From: AP-15 sp036500965
Lineage (GTDB): Bacteria; Pseudomonadota; Alphaproteobacteria; ATCC43930; CGMCC-115725
Reading direction: 5' to 3'
DNA length: 64,000 nucleotides
Assembly: GCA_036500965.1 (NCBI GenBank)
Contig: DASYBC010000051.1
Location: 1 to 64,000, forward strand
Below the pieces are notes generated by a model. That model made no database searches. It was given only the letters and a program-made list of their open reading frames with translations, and had not been told where the DNA came from. Numbering within the stretch: position 1 is the stretch's first letter; the number at the start of each line of letters is the position of its first letter. Positions 53,346 to 62,204 of this stretch are shown piece after piece. The position numbers and the translations under genes were made by a program.

Positions 53346-53861
53346 TCACGCGTCGTAGGCGACCATCGCCGTAAACGGGACGTCGATGCGGCTGCGGCCA
53401 CCAAGGAAACTCAGCTCGATAATGCAGCCGGCGCCGACGACACTGCCGCCCCGGCGGCGGACCAGGTCGATCGCGGCGTGCATGGTTCCCCCGGTCGCCA
53501 ACAGATCGTCGAGCACGACCACGCGCTGACCGGCAGAGATCGCGTCCTGCTGAATCTCGATCGTATCGCTGCCATATTCGAGCTGATAGGTAAACGGCAC
53601 GGTCGGCCCGGGCAGCTTGCCTTTTTTGCGGATCATGGCAAAGCCGCGGCACAGCTCGTAAGCCACCGGCGCGGCAACCAGAAACCCGCGGGACTCGATG
53701 CCGATCAACAGGTCGGGCTGATGCGGACGCAGCGCCTCGGCCAGGCGCTCGATCGTCGTCCGCCAGGCGACCGGATGCGCGAGTAGAGTCGAGATGTCGT
53801 AGAAGAGGATCCCGGGCTTGGGAAAATCTGGTATCGCGCGAATGTGCTGCTTGAGGTCCAT
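53346..53861 (-). CDS. apt: Adenine phosphoribosyltransferase
   Basis: Apt salvages adenine with PRPP to give AMP. The 171-residue protein is the usual size. Motifs are the N-terminal IRAIPDFPKPGILFYDISTLL, LLIGIESRGFLVAAPVAYEL, the FAMIRKKGKLPG segment, and the PRPP-binding loop RVVVLDDLLATGGTM. The ATG at 53861 has GAGGA 8 bp upstream; a much longer upstream extension is a shadow of the divergent mlaE gene. It stands between convergent methyltransferase and divergent mla operon genes, about 100 bp from the latter. Confidence 0.97.
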   Translation of the reverse strand: MDLKQHIRAIPDFPKPGILFYDISTLLAHPVAWRTTIERLAEALRPHQPDLLIGIESRGFLVAAPVAYELCRGFAMIRKKGKLPGPTVPFTYQLEYGSDTIEIQQDAISAGQRVVVLDDLLATGGTMHAAIDLVRRRGGSVVGAGCIIELSFLGGRSRIDVPFTAMVAYDA

Positions 53862-53964
53862 GACGGCTGTCCTCGGCGATTGGGCGCACGGGGTCATCGG
53901 CCCGCGCGCGGCATAGCGGCTTTTGCCGGCGTTGAAAAGGTCTCGCCCGCGGCGCGCGGATCTG

Positions 53965-55113
53965 ATGGGCCCGATGGCGTCGACCGCCGCCACTCTCGCG
54001 CAAACGGAGGTTGATGGAGCAGTAGTGCTGGCGGCGGCCGGCGACTGGCTGGTCGGCTCGGCCGCGGCGCTCGACCGTCGGCTGCAAGCGCTGCCGATGC
54101 CGACGGGCGGACGCGTCAGCATCGACCTGGCCGCGGTCGATCGGATCGACAGCGCCGGCGCCTGGCTGCTGCTGCGCACCGAGCGCGACCTTAGGGCGCG
54201 CGGCAACACCGTGGAATTGCGCAACTTGCGGCCGAGCATCGCGCCGCTGCTCGACCAGGTCCGCGCCGGCGAAACGCGTGCCCCGGTTCCGCACCCGCGG
54301 CCGGCGCACCACTCGCTCGCCGGCTTTGTCGCTCGGATCGGCCAGATCTCGCTGGGGCTGGCCACGCGCGCCTATCATCTGCTCGGGTTTGTCGGCCTCG
54401 TCTTCGAGACCGAGCTGCGCCTGTTGCGTCGCCCCAGCCGGCTGCGGCTGACCGCATTGCTGGCGCAGATGGAACAGACCGGGGTCGATGCGCTGGCGAT
54501 CGTCGGCATGCTGTCGTTTCTGGTCGGGGTGGTCATCGCCTATCAGGGCGCCGACCAGCTGCGGCGTTTTGGCGCTCAGATCTACACCGTCGACCTCTTG
54601 GGCGTCGGCATCCTGCGCGAGCTGGGCGTGCTGATGACCGCGATCATTGTCGCCGGACGCTCGGGCAGCGCGTTCACCGCGCAGATCGGCACGATGCGGG
54701 TCAACGAAGAGATCGACGCGCTCAGCGCGATCGGCCTCGACCCGATCGAGGTGCTGGTGATCCCGCGGCTGTTCGGGTTGGTGCTGACCTTGCCGATGCT
54801 GACCATCTACGCCAATTTGATGGGGCTTCTGGGTGGCTGTCTGATGGCGTGGGGTGTGCTGGGAATTTCGATTCCGCAGTTTATTAACGAATTGCAGTCG
54901 GCGCTCGGTCCGAGAACGTTTTGGATCGGCGTGTTCAAGGCGCCGTTCTTCGCTGGGATCATCGCCACGGTCGGTTGCTATGAGGGATTTCAGGTGTCGC
55001 GCAGCGCCGAGAGCGTTGGCCGCCAGACTACGCTCTCGGTGGTCGAGTCGATCTCTCTGGTTATCGTCACCGATGCTTTGTTTTCGGTTTTCTTTTCGTT
55101 TTTGAGGGTTTGA
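53965..55113 (+). CDS. mlaE: MlaE-type ABC permease with fused N-terminal STAS domain
   Basis: MlaE is the permease of the Mla phospholipid transporter. This protein has an N-terminal STAS domain (about residues 10-95, VSIDLAAVDRIDSAGAWLL), corresponding to MlaB, fused to a MlaE permease domain with LLAQMEQTGVDALAIVGMLSF, QGADQLRRFGAQIYTVDLL, the conserved ARGTMRVNEEIDALSAIGLDP-like segment (here IGTMRVNEEIDALS) and VGCYEGFQVSRSAESVGRQTT. About five or six membrane helices are present. The start is uncertain; I use the ATG at 53965, although a TTG upstream and an ATG at 53974 are alternatives. It starts the mlaE-mlaF-mlaD-lipoprotein operon. Confidence 0.93.
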   Translation: MGPMASTAATLAQTEVDGAVVLAAAGDWLVGSAAALDRRLQALPMPTGGRVSIDLAAVDRIDSAGAWLLLRTERDLRARGNTVELRNLRPSIAPLLDQVRAGETRAPVPHPRPAHHSLAGFVARIGQISLGLATRAYHLLGFVGLVFETELRLLRRPSRLRLTALLAQMEQTGVDALAIVGMLSFLVGVVIAYQGADQLRRFGAQIYTVDLLGVGILRELGVLMTAIIVAGRSGSAFTAQIGTMRVNEEIDALSAIGLDPIEVLVIPRLFGLVLTLPMLTIYANLMGLLGGCLMAWGVLGISIPQFINELQSALGPRTFWIGVFKAPFFAGIIATVGCYEGFQVSRSAESVGRQTTLSVVESISLVIVTDALFSVFFSFLRV

Positions 55114-55115
55114 GC

Positions 55116-55943
55116 GTGGGCGATCATCGGGGCGACGCGATCATTCGGATCCGGGGGCTGGCCAACCGGTTTGGCACCGAAAAAATTCACGACGGCCTCG
55201 ATCTCGACGTGTTCCGCGGCGAGGTCCTCGGCGTGGTCGGCGGGTCGGGGAGCGGCAAGTCGGTCCTGTTGCGCACCATCGTCGGGCTCAATCGTCCGGT
55301 CAGAGGCCGGGTCGAGGTGTTCGGGCACGACATTCTGGGGTCGAGCGAGCCGCAGCGGCGCGAGATCGAAAAGCGCTGGGGGGTCTTGTTTCAGGACGGC
55401 GCGCTGTTCAGCTCGCTGACCGTCGCCCAGAACATCGAGGTGCCGCTCAGGGAATTTTACGACGAGATGCCGCTGCCGCTGATGGACCAGATCGCCTGCT
55501 TCAAGATCGGCATGGTCGGCCTGCCCGAGGATGCGGCGGCAAAGTACCCGGCGCAGCTGTCGGGAGGCATGCGCAAGCGCGCCGGGCTCGCCCGCGCCCT
55601 GGCGCTCGATCCGGAAATCGTCTTCCTCGACGAGCCGACGGCCGGGCTCGATCCGATCGCCGCCGGCGAGTTCGACCGCCTGATCGGCGATTTGAAGAGC
55701 AGCCTCGGCCTGACCGTGTTCATGGTGACCCATGATCTCGACAGCCTGTTCGCGATCTGCGACCGCGTTGCGGTTTTGGTCGACAAGAAACTGCGGGTCG
55801 GCACCCTCGAAGAAATGCTGCAAGACCACCACCCATGGATCCGCTCCTATTTCCATGGCCCGCGCGGGCGCGCGACGCTGGGCGCCAAAGCTGAAGCCGC
55901 GGCGCAAATCGAGGCTCGAATGTCTGCTCCGGCTTCGGCCTGA
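55116..55943 (+). CDS. mlaF: MlaF-type ABC transporter ATPase
   Basis: This 275-residue ATPase powers lipid transport with MlaE. It has Walker A GGSGSGKSVLL near residue 40, the Q-loop QDGALFSSLTVAQNIEVP, the signature LSGGMRKRAGLARALALDP and Walker B EIVFLDEPTAGLDPIAAG, with the H-loop VTHDLDSL. The GTG at 55116 is chosen because GAGGG lies 7 bp upstream; a TTG at 55110 overlaps the mlaE stop. The C-terminus is unremarkable. It is part of the mla operon. Confidence 0.95.
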   Translation: MGDHRGDAIIRIRGLANRFGTEKIHDGLDLDVFRGEVLGVVGGSGSGKSVLLRTIVGLNRPVRGRVEVFGHDILGSSEPQRREIEKRWGVLFQDGALFSSLTVAQNIEVPLREFYDEMPLPLMDQIACFKIGMVGLPEDAAAKYPAQLSGGMRKRAGLARALALDPEIVFLDEPTAGLDPIAAGEFDRLIGDLKSSLGLTVFMVTHDLDSLFAICDRVAVLVDKKLRVGTLEEMLQDHHPWIRSYFHGPRGRATLGAKAEAAAQIEARMSAPASA

Positions 55944-55966
55944 TCCGTAAACCCGGAGGTTGAAGA

Positions 55967-56911
55967 ATGGAGACGCGAGCAAACTACGTCGCGGTCGGAG
56001 CGTTCGTGTTGGCGGTTGTCCTCGCTGCGTTCGGGGTGGTGATCTGGCTCGGCCACTTCGAATTCACCCAAGTCCATAAACCCTATTACATTTTCTTCAA
56101 GGGATCGGTCTCCGGGCTCAGCAAGGGCTCGTCCGTGCAATATAACGGGATCCCGGTCGGCCGAGTGATCGATGTCCGGGTCGATCCTGACAATATTTCG
56201 CAGATCCAGGTGACGGTCGAGATCGACACCAATCTGGTCACGATCAAGACGAATGCTCGCGCCTTTCTCGACACCAATCTGTTGAGCGGCGTCTCGACGG
56301 TGCAGATCCGCGGCGGCACGCAGGAAGCCCGGGTCCTGGAGCCAAAGCCCGGTCATCGCTACCCGATCATCAAACCCGGGCGATCGGAGATCGAAGAGGT
56401 GAAGGCCTCGCTTCCCGAGCTGACCGCGGAGCTCAAAACCGCCGCCGGCAATCTGAACGCCCTGCTTGATGCGCGCAACCGCCAGGCGGTGGCCGACAGC
56501 CTGCAGAACATCCGCACCGTCACCGGCGCACTCGCCGGCCACAGCGAGGATTTGGGCGCGATCCTCGGCAACGCCGATGATTCGATGGTCGCGCTCAAAA
56601 CGCTGATCCAGCATGTCGATCAGAGCTATGCCGCGCGCGGCGGGCTGAAAGACCAGGTGTCGCAAACTCTGAAGGATTTCGACCGGGTGGCCGCCAATTT
56701 GGTCGACACCAGCCACATGCTCCAGCTGACGATCGCCGAAAACCGGCCCGGCGTCCGCGATTTCACCCAACAAACGCTGCCGGCAATCGACGATCTGGTC
56801 AGCGACACCCAGCAGCTGGCGACAAATCTGAACCGGCTGGCGCTTCAACTGCAGCGGGACCCGACCCGATTGCTGTTTGGCGACCGGCGCCAGGGCTATC
56901 AACCGCGATGA
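55967..56911 (+). CDS. mlaD: MlaD family (MCE-domain) protein
   Basis: This 314-residue protein has one N-terminal membrane helix (YVAVGAFVLAVVLAAFGVVIWL) followed by a single MCE domain (about residues 38-118: YYIFFKGSVSGLSKGSSVQYNGIPVGRV, DTNLLSGVSTVQIRGG). A long helical C-terminal region follows (EEVKASLPELTAELKTAAGNLNALLD). The MCE protein forms the periplasmic ring that binds and shuttles lipid. Its family is shared by MlaD and by larger PqiB/YebT proteins, but the context of MlaE and MlaF and a single domain favour MlaD. A GGAGG site lies 10 bp before the ATG. Confidence 0.95.
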   Translation: METRANYVAVGAFVLAVVLAAFGVVIWLGHFEFTQVHKPYYIFFKGSVSGLSKGSSVQYNGIPVGRVIDVRVDPDNISQIQVTVEIDTNLVTIKTNARAFLDTNLLSGVSTVQIRGGTQEARVLEPKPGHRYPIIKPGRSEIEEVKASLPELTAELKTAAGNLNALLDARNRQAVADSLQNIRTVTGALAGHSEDLGAILGNADDSMVALKTLIQHVDQSYAARGGLKDQVSQTLKDFDRVAANLVDTSHMLQLTIAENRPGVRDFTQQTLPAIDDLVSDTQQLATNLNRLALQLQRDPTRLLFGDRRQGYQPR

Positions 56912-56924
56912 CCGGCCGGCCGCG

Positions 56925-57566
56925 ATGACTAGGACGTCCGGCCGCATCGCGCGCCGCTCGCTCACCGCCGGCGCGGTGCTGGCGCTGACCGGATGCGCGA
57001 GCCTGCTCGGCGTTTCGCCGCCCGGACACCTCTACCGGCTGACCGCCGCCGGCGCCTATCCGGCAAATCTGCCGCGGGTGAGAGCGCAGCTGTTGATCGA
57101 CCTGCCGCAAGCCCCGGCCGGCATCGACACGAGCCGGATCGCGCTGAGCCGATCGCCGCTCTCGCTCGACTATTACGCGGATTCGGAGTGGACCGATCGC
57201 GTCACGGCTCTGGTGCAGACGGCGCTGTTGGCTTCCTTTGAAAACAGCGGGGCGATTACCGCGATCGATCGCGAATCGATCGGGCTTCGGCCCGATTTCG
57301 TCCTCGAGACCGAGATCCGCCATTTCGAGGCGGTCTATGACCGGAACACCGCGCCGCCGACGGCTTGGGTTGCGATCATCGCCCGGCTGGTGGCGATGCC
57401 ACGGCGCAGAATCGCCGCGCAGACCGCGTTCGAGCGCCGGGTTCCGGCCGCAGCCAACAACATCCCGGACGCGGTCGCCGCGATCAATTCGGCGGCGGAC
57501 GCGGTGATGCGCGAGATCGTCCTGTGGACCCTCGGTGATCCCGCTTTATCTGCGCGGCACGGCTAG
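56925..57566 (+). CDS. ABC-type transport auxiliary lipoprotein (PqiC/DUF330-like)
   Basis: This 213-residue lipoprotein has a basic N-terminus, hydrophobic core and lipobox LALTGC (Cys near residue 22). The mature part matches the ABC_trans_aux domain: LYRLTAAGAYPANLP, QLLIDLPQAPAGIDTSRIALSR, LDYYADSEWTDRVTALVQTALLASFE, and VLETEIRHFEAVYD. PqiC and similar proteins sit in the outer membrane and interact with MCE proteins. It follows mlaD by about 14 bp and completes the mla operon. The ATG at 56925 is used; a longer frame starts inside mlaD. Confidence 0.88.
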   Translation: MTRTSGRIARRSLTAGAVLALTGCASLLGVSPPGHLYRLTAAGAYPANLPRVRAQLLIDLPQAPAGIDTSRIALSRSPLSLDYYADSEWTDRVTALVQTALLASFENSGAITAIDRESIGLRPDFVLETEIRHFEAVYDRNTAPPTAWVAIIARLVAMPRRRIAAQTAFERRVPAAANNIPDAVAAINSAADAVMREIVLWTLGDPALSARHG

Positions 57567-57603
57567 CTAATCTGTGGCCACGTTTTGTTCGCGGGGTGAT
57601 CGA

Positions 57604-58428
57604 GTGGCGGTGATAGACTGGGTCGCGAGCCCGACGGAGCTGGCGCGGATGCGCACCGCGGCGGCGATCGTTTTGGAATGTCGCCGCTGGTTTGCGGCGA
57701 ACCCGGCGGGCGTGCTCGGCGAGATCGCCGCGGGTGACGCGCCGCTTGCCGAATGGCGGCATTACCCCGCCGGCGAAGTTTACGATCCGGACAGCCACGC
57801 TCAGTATTTTTATCACCTTCATCCGGAAGCGGGCCGGCCGGCCCGCGAGCACGGCCATTTTCACACCTTTTTGCGCGCCGAAGGCATCCCCAAGGGGATA
57901 GCGCCATGGGTTCTGCCCGAGACCGCAATAGCCGATGCGGCGCGGCCTCCGCCTCAAGCGGCGCCGCTGAGGCAGGGTGCGCGCGACGAGGTGTGCCATC
58001 TGATCGCGATCACCCTCGACCCGGCGGGCGAGCCGGCTCGGCTGTTCACGACCAACCGCTGGGTCACCGGCGAGACTTGGTACCGCGCCGAGGATGTGGT
58101 GCGCATGCTCGACCGTTTTGCGATCGGCGAGGCCGGGCAATCGCCAGTCCTCAACCAATGGGTCGTCGCGCTGGTTGCGCTGTTCCGCCCGCAGATCGCT
58201 GCGCTGTTGCGGGCGCGCGACGAAACCATGATGGCCTGGCGCCGGCGGCGGCGGGCAAATGTCTTTGAGGATATGCGTCTCGAGATCATCTCCAGCCTTG
58301 CGATCGACATCGATGCCCAGCTCGTCTTGTTGGAACGCGCCAGCGCGCTCGCTGGCTCCGACGGGCTGCCGCGACCGCCGGCCCTGCCGCGAATGGCGGA
58401 GGGATGGGGCGAGGGTCACGCCAGCTGA
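57604..58428 (+). CDS. Conserved protein of unknown function
   Basis: This protein of about 274 residues is not recognised with confidence. It has no signal peptide or membrane helix. Notable parts are EWRHYPAGEVYDPDSHAQYFYH, the HxH motif in EHGHFHTFLRAEGIP, CHLIAITLDPAGEPARLFTTNRWVTGETWY and a long helical C-terminal region (QIAALLRARDETMMAWRRRRRANVFEDMRLEI). The His-rich segment and the acidic residues around it could bind a metal. The GTG at 57604 follows GGGG at a good distance; a GTG 30 bp upstream is an alternative. It lies 37 bp after the lipoprotein gene and upstream of asnB, possibly in the mla transcript. Confidence 0.7.
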   Translation: MAVIDWVASPTELARMRTAAAIVLECRRWFAANPAGVLGEIAAGDAPLAEWRHYPAGEVYDPDSHAQYFYHLHPEAGRPAREHGHFHTFLRAEGIPKGIAPWVLPETAIADAARPPPQAAPLRQGARDEVCHLIAITLDPAGEPARLFTTNRWVTGETWYRAEDVVRMLDRFAIGEAGQSPVLNQWVVALVALFRPQIAALLRARDETMMAWRRRRRANVFEDMRLEIISSLAIDIDAQLVLLERASALAGSDGLPRPPALPRMAEGWGEGHAS

Positions 58429-58544
58429 GCCGCTGCTCCCCTGGCGCGGTATGATCGCGGAGCTGATGTCGTGATGTGCTGGCGGCCGGGGCTCATGCGG
58501 CGCGAGCGTCGTCGCTTGCCGGCCGCTCGTGCGGGGGTAATGGC

Positions 58545-60497
58545 ATGTGCGGGATCGCCGGGTTTGTGACTGCCGGGACGGCCGCGCCGCGCGCCGAGCT
58601 CGAGACGCGGCTGCGGCGCATGATTGCGACGTTGCGCCATCGCGGGCCCGATGACGAAGGGGTGTGGACCGACGGCGAGGCGGGGCTCGCCCATTCTCGC
58701 CTGTCGATCATCGACCTGTCTGCGGCCGGGCATCAGCCGATGGCCAGCGCCGACGGTAGCGTGTGGATCACCTACAACGGCGAAATCTACAATTTCCGCG
58801 ACCTGCGGCAGGAGCTGGAGGCGCTGGGCTACCGGTTTCGCAGCCGCAGCGACACCGAAATCATCGTCAATGGCTGGCACGCCTGGGGAGCGCAGGTGTT
58901 TTTGCGGCTGCGCGGCATGTTCGCGCTGGCGCTGTGGGACCGGCGCTCGCGGCGACTGATCCTGGCGCGCGACCGGGTCGGCGAAAAGCCGCTCTACTGG
59001 GCCCGGACCCGATCGGGACTGTTGTTCGGCTCCGAGATCAAGGCAATGCTCGCTTGGCCGGGAATGGCGCGGCTCCCCGATCTCGGCGCGATCGACCATT
59101 ACTTGACTTTGCAATACGTGCCGGCGCCGCACACCGCCTTTGCCGGCATCCGCAAGCTGCCGGCCGCGCATTACCTGGTCGTCGATGCCGCTGCCGGCGA
59201 CATTGCCGACGAGCCCCAGCCGGTGCGCTATTGGCAGCTGCCTGCCGCGCGCGCCGGATCGGCATTGCTGCCGCCGGAGGAGCTGCGGCGCGAGCTCGCG
59301 GCGAGGATCGAGGAGGCGGTCCGCCTGCGCCTGTTGTCCGACGTGCCGCTCGGCGCCTTTCTGTCCGGCGGCGTCGATTCCTCCGCTGTGGTGGCGATGA
59401 TGGCGCGCGCCGGCGGCGGCCGGGTGAAGACCTTCTCGATCGGCTTTGCCGCCAAGGAGTACGACGAGACCCGCTATGCCCGCATGGTGGCGCAGCATTA
59501 CGGCACCGACCATGAAGAGCACATTGTCGAGCCCGATGCGGTCGCGGTGCTGCCGCGCCTGGTGTGGCATTATGGCGAGCCGTTCGCCGACCCGTCCGCC
59601 GTCCCGACCTGGCATGTCGCCGAGCTGGCGCGGCGCAGGGTCACCGTGGCGCTGACCGGCGATGGCGGCGACGAGTGCTTTCTCGGCTATGGCCGTTACC
59701 GGGCAATGCGCTGGCTCGACCGCCTCGACCGGCTGCCGGGCTGGGGCCGCCGAGGGTTCGCACACCCGTTCGCACACCTTTTGTCCCTGGCCCCGCCGCA
59801 GCTGCAGCGGCGCTTTAGGACGCGGCGGATCCAACAGGCGCTGCTGGCGCCGCGCTCCCGTCCGGCCGAGCGCTATGCGCCGACGATCGCGTTTTTTGCC
59901 GACAGCGACAAGGGCGAGGGCTACGGCGAGGCGATGCGCGGGCTCGGCGCGGGCTCGGTCCTCGACCGCATCGAGCCGCACTTCGCCGCCGCGCCAAACC
60001 TAGTGGCCGGGGCCAACCGCGCCGATATCGACAGCTATCTGCCCGACGACCTGATGGTCAAGGTGGACATCGCCGGTATGGCGCACGGGCTCGAGGCGCG
60101 CGCGCCGCTGCTCGACCATGTGCTGATGGAGTGGGCGACCGCACTGCCGGACGCGGTGAAGATGACCGGCGGCGTGACCAAGGCCTTGTTCAAATCGGCG
60201 ATGGAGCCGTACCTGCCGCGTCAAATCCTCTATCGGCCCAAGCGCGGCTTCGGCTGCCCGATCGACCGCTGGTTTCGCAGCGAGCTCAAGGAGCTCGCCT
60301 ATGACACCCTCTTGGCGCAGAGCGCGCGGCAGCGCGGCCTGTTCCAGCCGGCGTACGTTCGCCGTCTGCTCGACGAGCATTGCGCCGCGCGGGCCAATCA
60401 CCACAACCGGCTTTGGGCGCTGCTGATGCTCGAATTGTGGTTTCAAATGTGGGTCGACGCGCCCTCCGAGACGGTGGTGCTGCGCCCCGCAGCCTAG
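58545..60497 (+). CDS. asnB: Asparagine synthase (glutamine-hydrolysing)
   Basis: AsnB uses glutamine and ATP to amidate aspartate; many family members instead amidate sugars or peptides in polysaccharide loci. The 650-residue protein starts MCGIAGF with Cys2 as the glutaminase nucleophile, followed by LRHRGPDDEG and AHSRLSIIDLSAAGHQPM. The synthetase domain has the PP-loop LSGGVDSSAVVAMM near residue 275 and GDGGDECFLGYGRYRAM. The ATG at 58545 has GGGGG at the right distance; a longer frame upstream is not supported. The C-terminus ends in QMWVDAPSE. It is followed by a lipid kinase gene. Confidence 0.95.
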   Translation: MCGIAGFVTAGTAAPRAELETRLRRMIATLRHRGPDDEGVWTDGEAGLAHSRLSIIDLSAAGHQPMASADGSVWITYNGEIYNFRDLRQELEALGYRFRSRSDTEIIVNGWHAWGAQVFLRLRGMFALALWDRRSRRLILARDRVGEKPLYWARTRSGLLFGSEIKAMLAWPGMARLPDLGAIDHYLTLQYVPAPHTAFAGIRKLPAAHYLVVDAAAGDIADEPQPVRYWQLPAARAGSALLPPEELRRELAARIEEAVRLRLLSDVPLGAFLSGGVDSSAVVAMMARAGGGRVKTFSIGFAAKEYDETRYARMVAQHYGTDHEEHIVEPDAVAVLPRLVWHYGEPFADPSAVPTWHVAELARRRVTVALTGDGGDECFLGYGRYRAMRWLDRLDRLPGWGRRGFAHPFAHLLSLAPPQLQRRFRTRRIQQALLAPRSRPAERYAPTIAFFADSDKGEGYGEAMRGLGAGSVLDRIEPHFAAAPNLVAGANRADIDSYLPDDLMVKVDIAGMAHGLEARAPLLDHVLMEWATALPDAVKMTGGVTKALFKSAMEPYLPRQILYRPKRGFGCPIDRWFRSELKELAYDTLLAQSARQRGLFQPAYVRRLLDEHCAARANHHNRLWALLMLELWFQMWVDAPSETVVLRPAA

Positions 60498-60535
60498 CCG
60501 CGGCGACAGCTGCTCGGCCAAACACCGGCTGCCCC

Positions 60536-61486
60536 GTGCCGCGGCGGATCCTCGTCATCGTCAACCCGGCAGCGGGCCGCGCCGCCCGCTCCGCTGCTCG
60601 GTTGCGGCGCATCGTCGCCGAGCTCGAGCGGCTCGGCTGTGCTGTTGTCATCCGCCGGACCGGCGCGCCCGCCGAAGCCGAGCGCCTGGCGCGGGAAGCG
60701 GAAGCCGCTTTCGACCTGATCGTCGCCGCCGGCGGAGACGGCACCGTCAACGAGGTGGTCAACGGGCTCGCCGGCTCGGCGCGGCCGATGGCCGTTCTGC
60801 CGCTCGGAACCGGCAACGTTCTGGCCAACGTCGTCGGCTTGCCGCGCCGCCCCGAAGCGCTGGCGCGGGTCATCGCTGCGGCGCCGCCGCAGCCGATCTG
60901 GCCTGCCCGCATCGGCGACCGGTTGTTCGTGGCGATGGCCGGCATCGGCTTTGACGCCGAGGTGGTGGCGGCGCTCGACCACCGCCTCAAGCGCCGCGTC
61001 GGCAAGCTTGCCTTTGCCTTGGCCATCCTGTCCTGTCTGCGCCGATACCGCCGGATCGAGCTCCGCGTAGAGGTCGATGGGCGCGCTTATCGGGCGGCCT
61101 CGGCGATCATCGTCAAAGGCCGCTGCTACGCCGGCCGGTTCGTGATCGCCCCCGAGGCGCGGCTCGCCGATCCCGTGTTGCATGTCGTCCTGTTCCACCG
61201 GGCGGGGCGGCTAGTCGCGCTGAGCGGCATCGGCGCGATGATACTGGGCCTTCTGCCCCGCCTGCCGGGGGTCTCGATTATCGCCGCGCGCACAGTCACG
61301 GTCACCGCCGACGCGGCTGACGGCGAGGGGCGCCCTCTCGTTCCGGTGCAGGTCGATGGCGAAGCCGGCGACCCTTTGCCGATCGCGATCGAGATCGGCG
61401 AATCACCGCTTTTTCTCGTCGGCGCGGCCTCTCTTGCCCCAATTTTGCCGGGAACCGGTTTGCCGGCAGCTTGTTTGACGCAATAG
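60536..61486 (+). CDS. Diacylglycerol kinase family lipid kinase (YegS-like)
   Basis: This 316-residue protein belongs to the DAGK_cat family of lipid kinases. The nucleotide-binding motifs are VNPAAGRAARSAARL near the start and IVAAGGDGTVNEVVNGL near residue 65, with LPLGTGNVLANVV after it. A C-terminal beta-rich domain follows (FVIAPEARLADPVLHVVLF). The likely reaction is ATP-dependent phosphorylation of a lipid such as diacylglycerol or a sphingoid-type base. The GTG at 60536 starts the conserved PRRILVIVNPAAG. It lies 38 bp downstream of asnB and upstream of a DUF1328 gene. Confidence 0.92.
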   Translation: MPRRILVIVNPAAGRAARSAARLRRIVAELERLGCAVVIRRTGAPAEAERLAREAEAAFDLIVAAGGDGTVNEVVNGLAGSARPMAVLPLGTGNVLANVVGLPRRPEALARVIAAAPPQPIWPARIGDRLFVAMAGIGFDAEVVAALDHRLKRRVGKLAFALAILSCLRRYRRIELRVEVDGRAYRAASAIIVKGRCYAGRFVIAPEARLADPVLHVVLFHRAGRLVALSGIGAMILGLLPRLPGVSIIAARTVTVTADAADGEGRPLVPVQVDGEAGDPLPIAIEIGESPLFLVGAASLAPILPGTGLPAACLTQ

Positions 61487-61544
61487 CCACATCCCACCCG
61501 AACAATTCAACTCACTCTCGGATGGGCCGGCGCAGGAGGAGAAG

Positions 61545-61721
61545 ATGCTCTACTGGGCACTCGTTTTTCTGATCGTCGCAATCATTGCCGGAGTTCTCGG
61601 TTTTGGCGGTATCGCGTTTGCCGCCGCTGGGATCGCCAAGATCCTGTTCTTTATCTTCCTCGTGGTTTTCGTGATCGCGCTGGTAACAGGCTTTGCCGGC
61701 CGGCGGCGACCGCCGATCTGA
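61545..61721 (+). CDS. DUF1328 (YtjA-like) small membrane protein
   Basis: This 58-residue protein has two hydrophobic helices (WALVFLIVAIIAGVLGFG and AKILFFIFLVVFVIALV) joined by IAFAAAGI and a basic tail (GRRRPPI). This is the DUF1328 pattern. An AGGAGGAG sequence lies just before the ATG. The family is common in proteobacteria and its function is unknown, though some members respond to stress. It is at the end of the lipid-kinase-side transcript and convergent with the XRE regulator gene. Confidence 0.88.
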   Translation: MLYWALVFLIVAIIAGVLGFGGIAFAAAGIAKILFFIFLVVFVIALVTGFAGRRRPPI

Positions 61722-61726
61722 ACCAG

Positions 61727-61744
61727 CCGGCATTGCGATGCCGG
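61727..61744. terminator. Hairpin between convergent genes
   Basis: CCGGCAT-TGCG-ATGCCGG is a perfect 7-bp stem with a 4-nt loop in the 27-bp gap between the DUF1328 stop and the XRE stop. No T-tract follows on either side, so it may be only a weak or factor-assisted terminator. Confidence 0.35.
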
Positions 61745-61748
61745 AACC

Positions 61749-62204
61749 TCAATCGGTAGCGAGCACTCGCGCCAGGAGGCTTAACGCCTCCTGGTGTCGC
61801 TCGTTTGGAATCTGGGCGAAATTTCGCGCCAGCTCGAGGCACATCCGCTCCCGCGGGCTGGCCGAGCGGTCGTGGTCCTGCTCGAGGCCATCGAAGAAAT
61901 AGCTGACCGGCACGCTAAGCACTTGGGCGATCTCGAACAGGCGGCCGGCGGAAACCCGGTTGATCGCCCGCTCGTATTTATGCGCCTGCTGATAGGTCAC
62001 GCCGATCAAATCGGCTAGCTGTTGCTGGGTCAGCCCCAGCATGATCCGCCGCTCGCGGACGCGGGCGCCGACATGGCGGTCGATGTCCTGGGTGCGGCTC
62101 GTCGAACGGCGCGGCGGCGAGGCCGACGGCGCGTCAGTTCGGGACCGGCCATCCAGATGCTGCACGGCGCGCCCATGCTTGGTTGCTTGTTCCTCTTCTC
62201 TCAT
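61749..62204 (-). CDS. XRE family transcriptional regulator
   Basis: This 151-residue protein has a polar N-terminal extension of about 45 residues and an HTH_XRE domain (about 46-105: GARVRERRIMLGLTQQQLADLIGVTYQQAHKYERAINRVSAGRLFEIAQVL). A short helical tail follows (RERMCLELARNFAQIPNERHQEALSLLARVL). The ATG at 62204 has GAGGGACCGAG upstream. The architecture resembles small alphaproteobacterial XRE proteins. The target is unknown; it is divergent from an alpha/beta hydrolase gene with a 280-bp gap that could hold its operator. Confidence 0.92.
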   Translation of the reverse strand: MREEEQATKHGRAVQHLDGRSRTDAPSASPPRRSTSRTQDIDRHVGARVRERRIMLGLTQQQLADLIGVTYQQAHKYERAINRVSAGRLFEIAQVLSVPVSYFFDGLEQDHDRSASPRERMCLELARNFAQIPNERHQEALSLLARVLATD

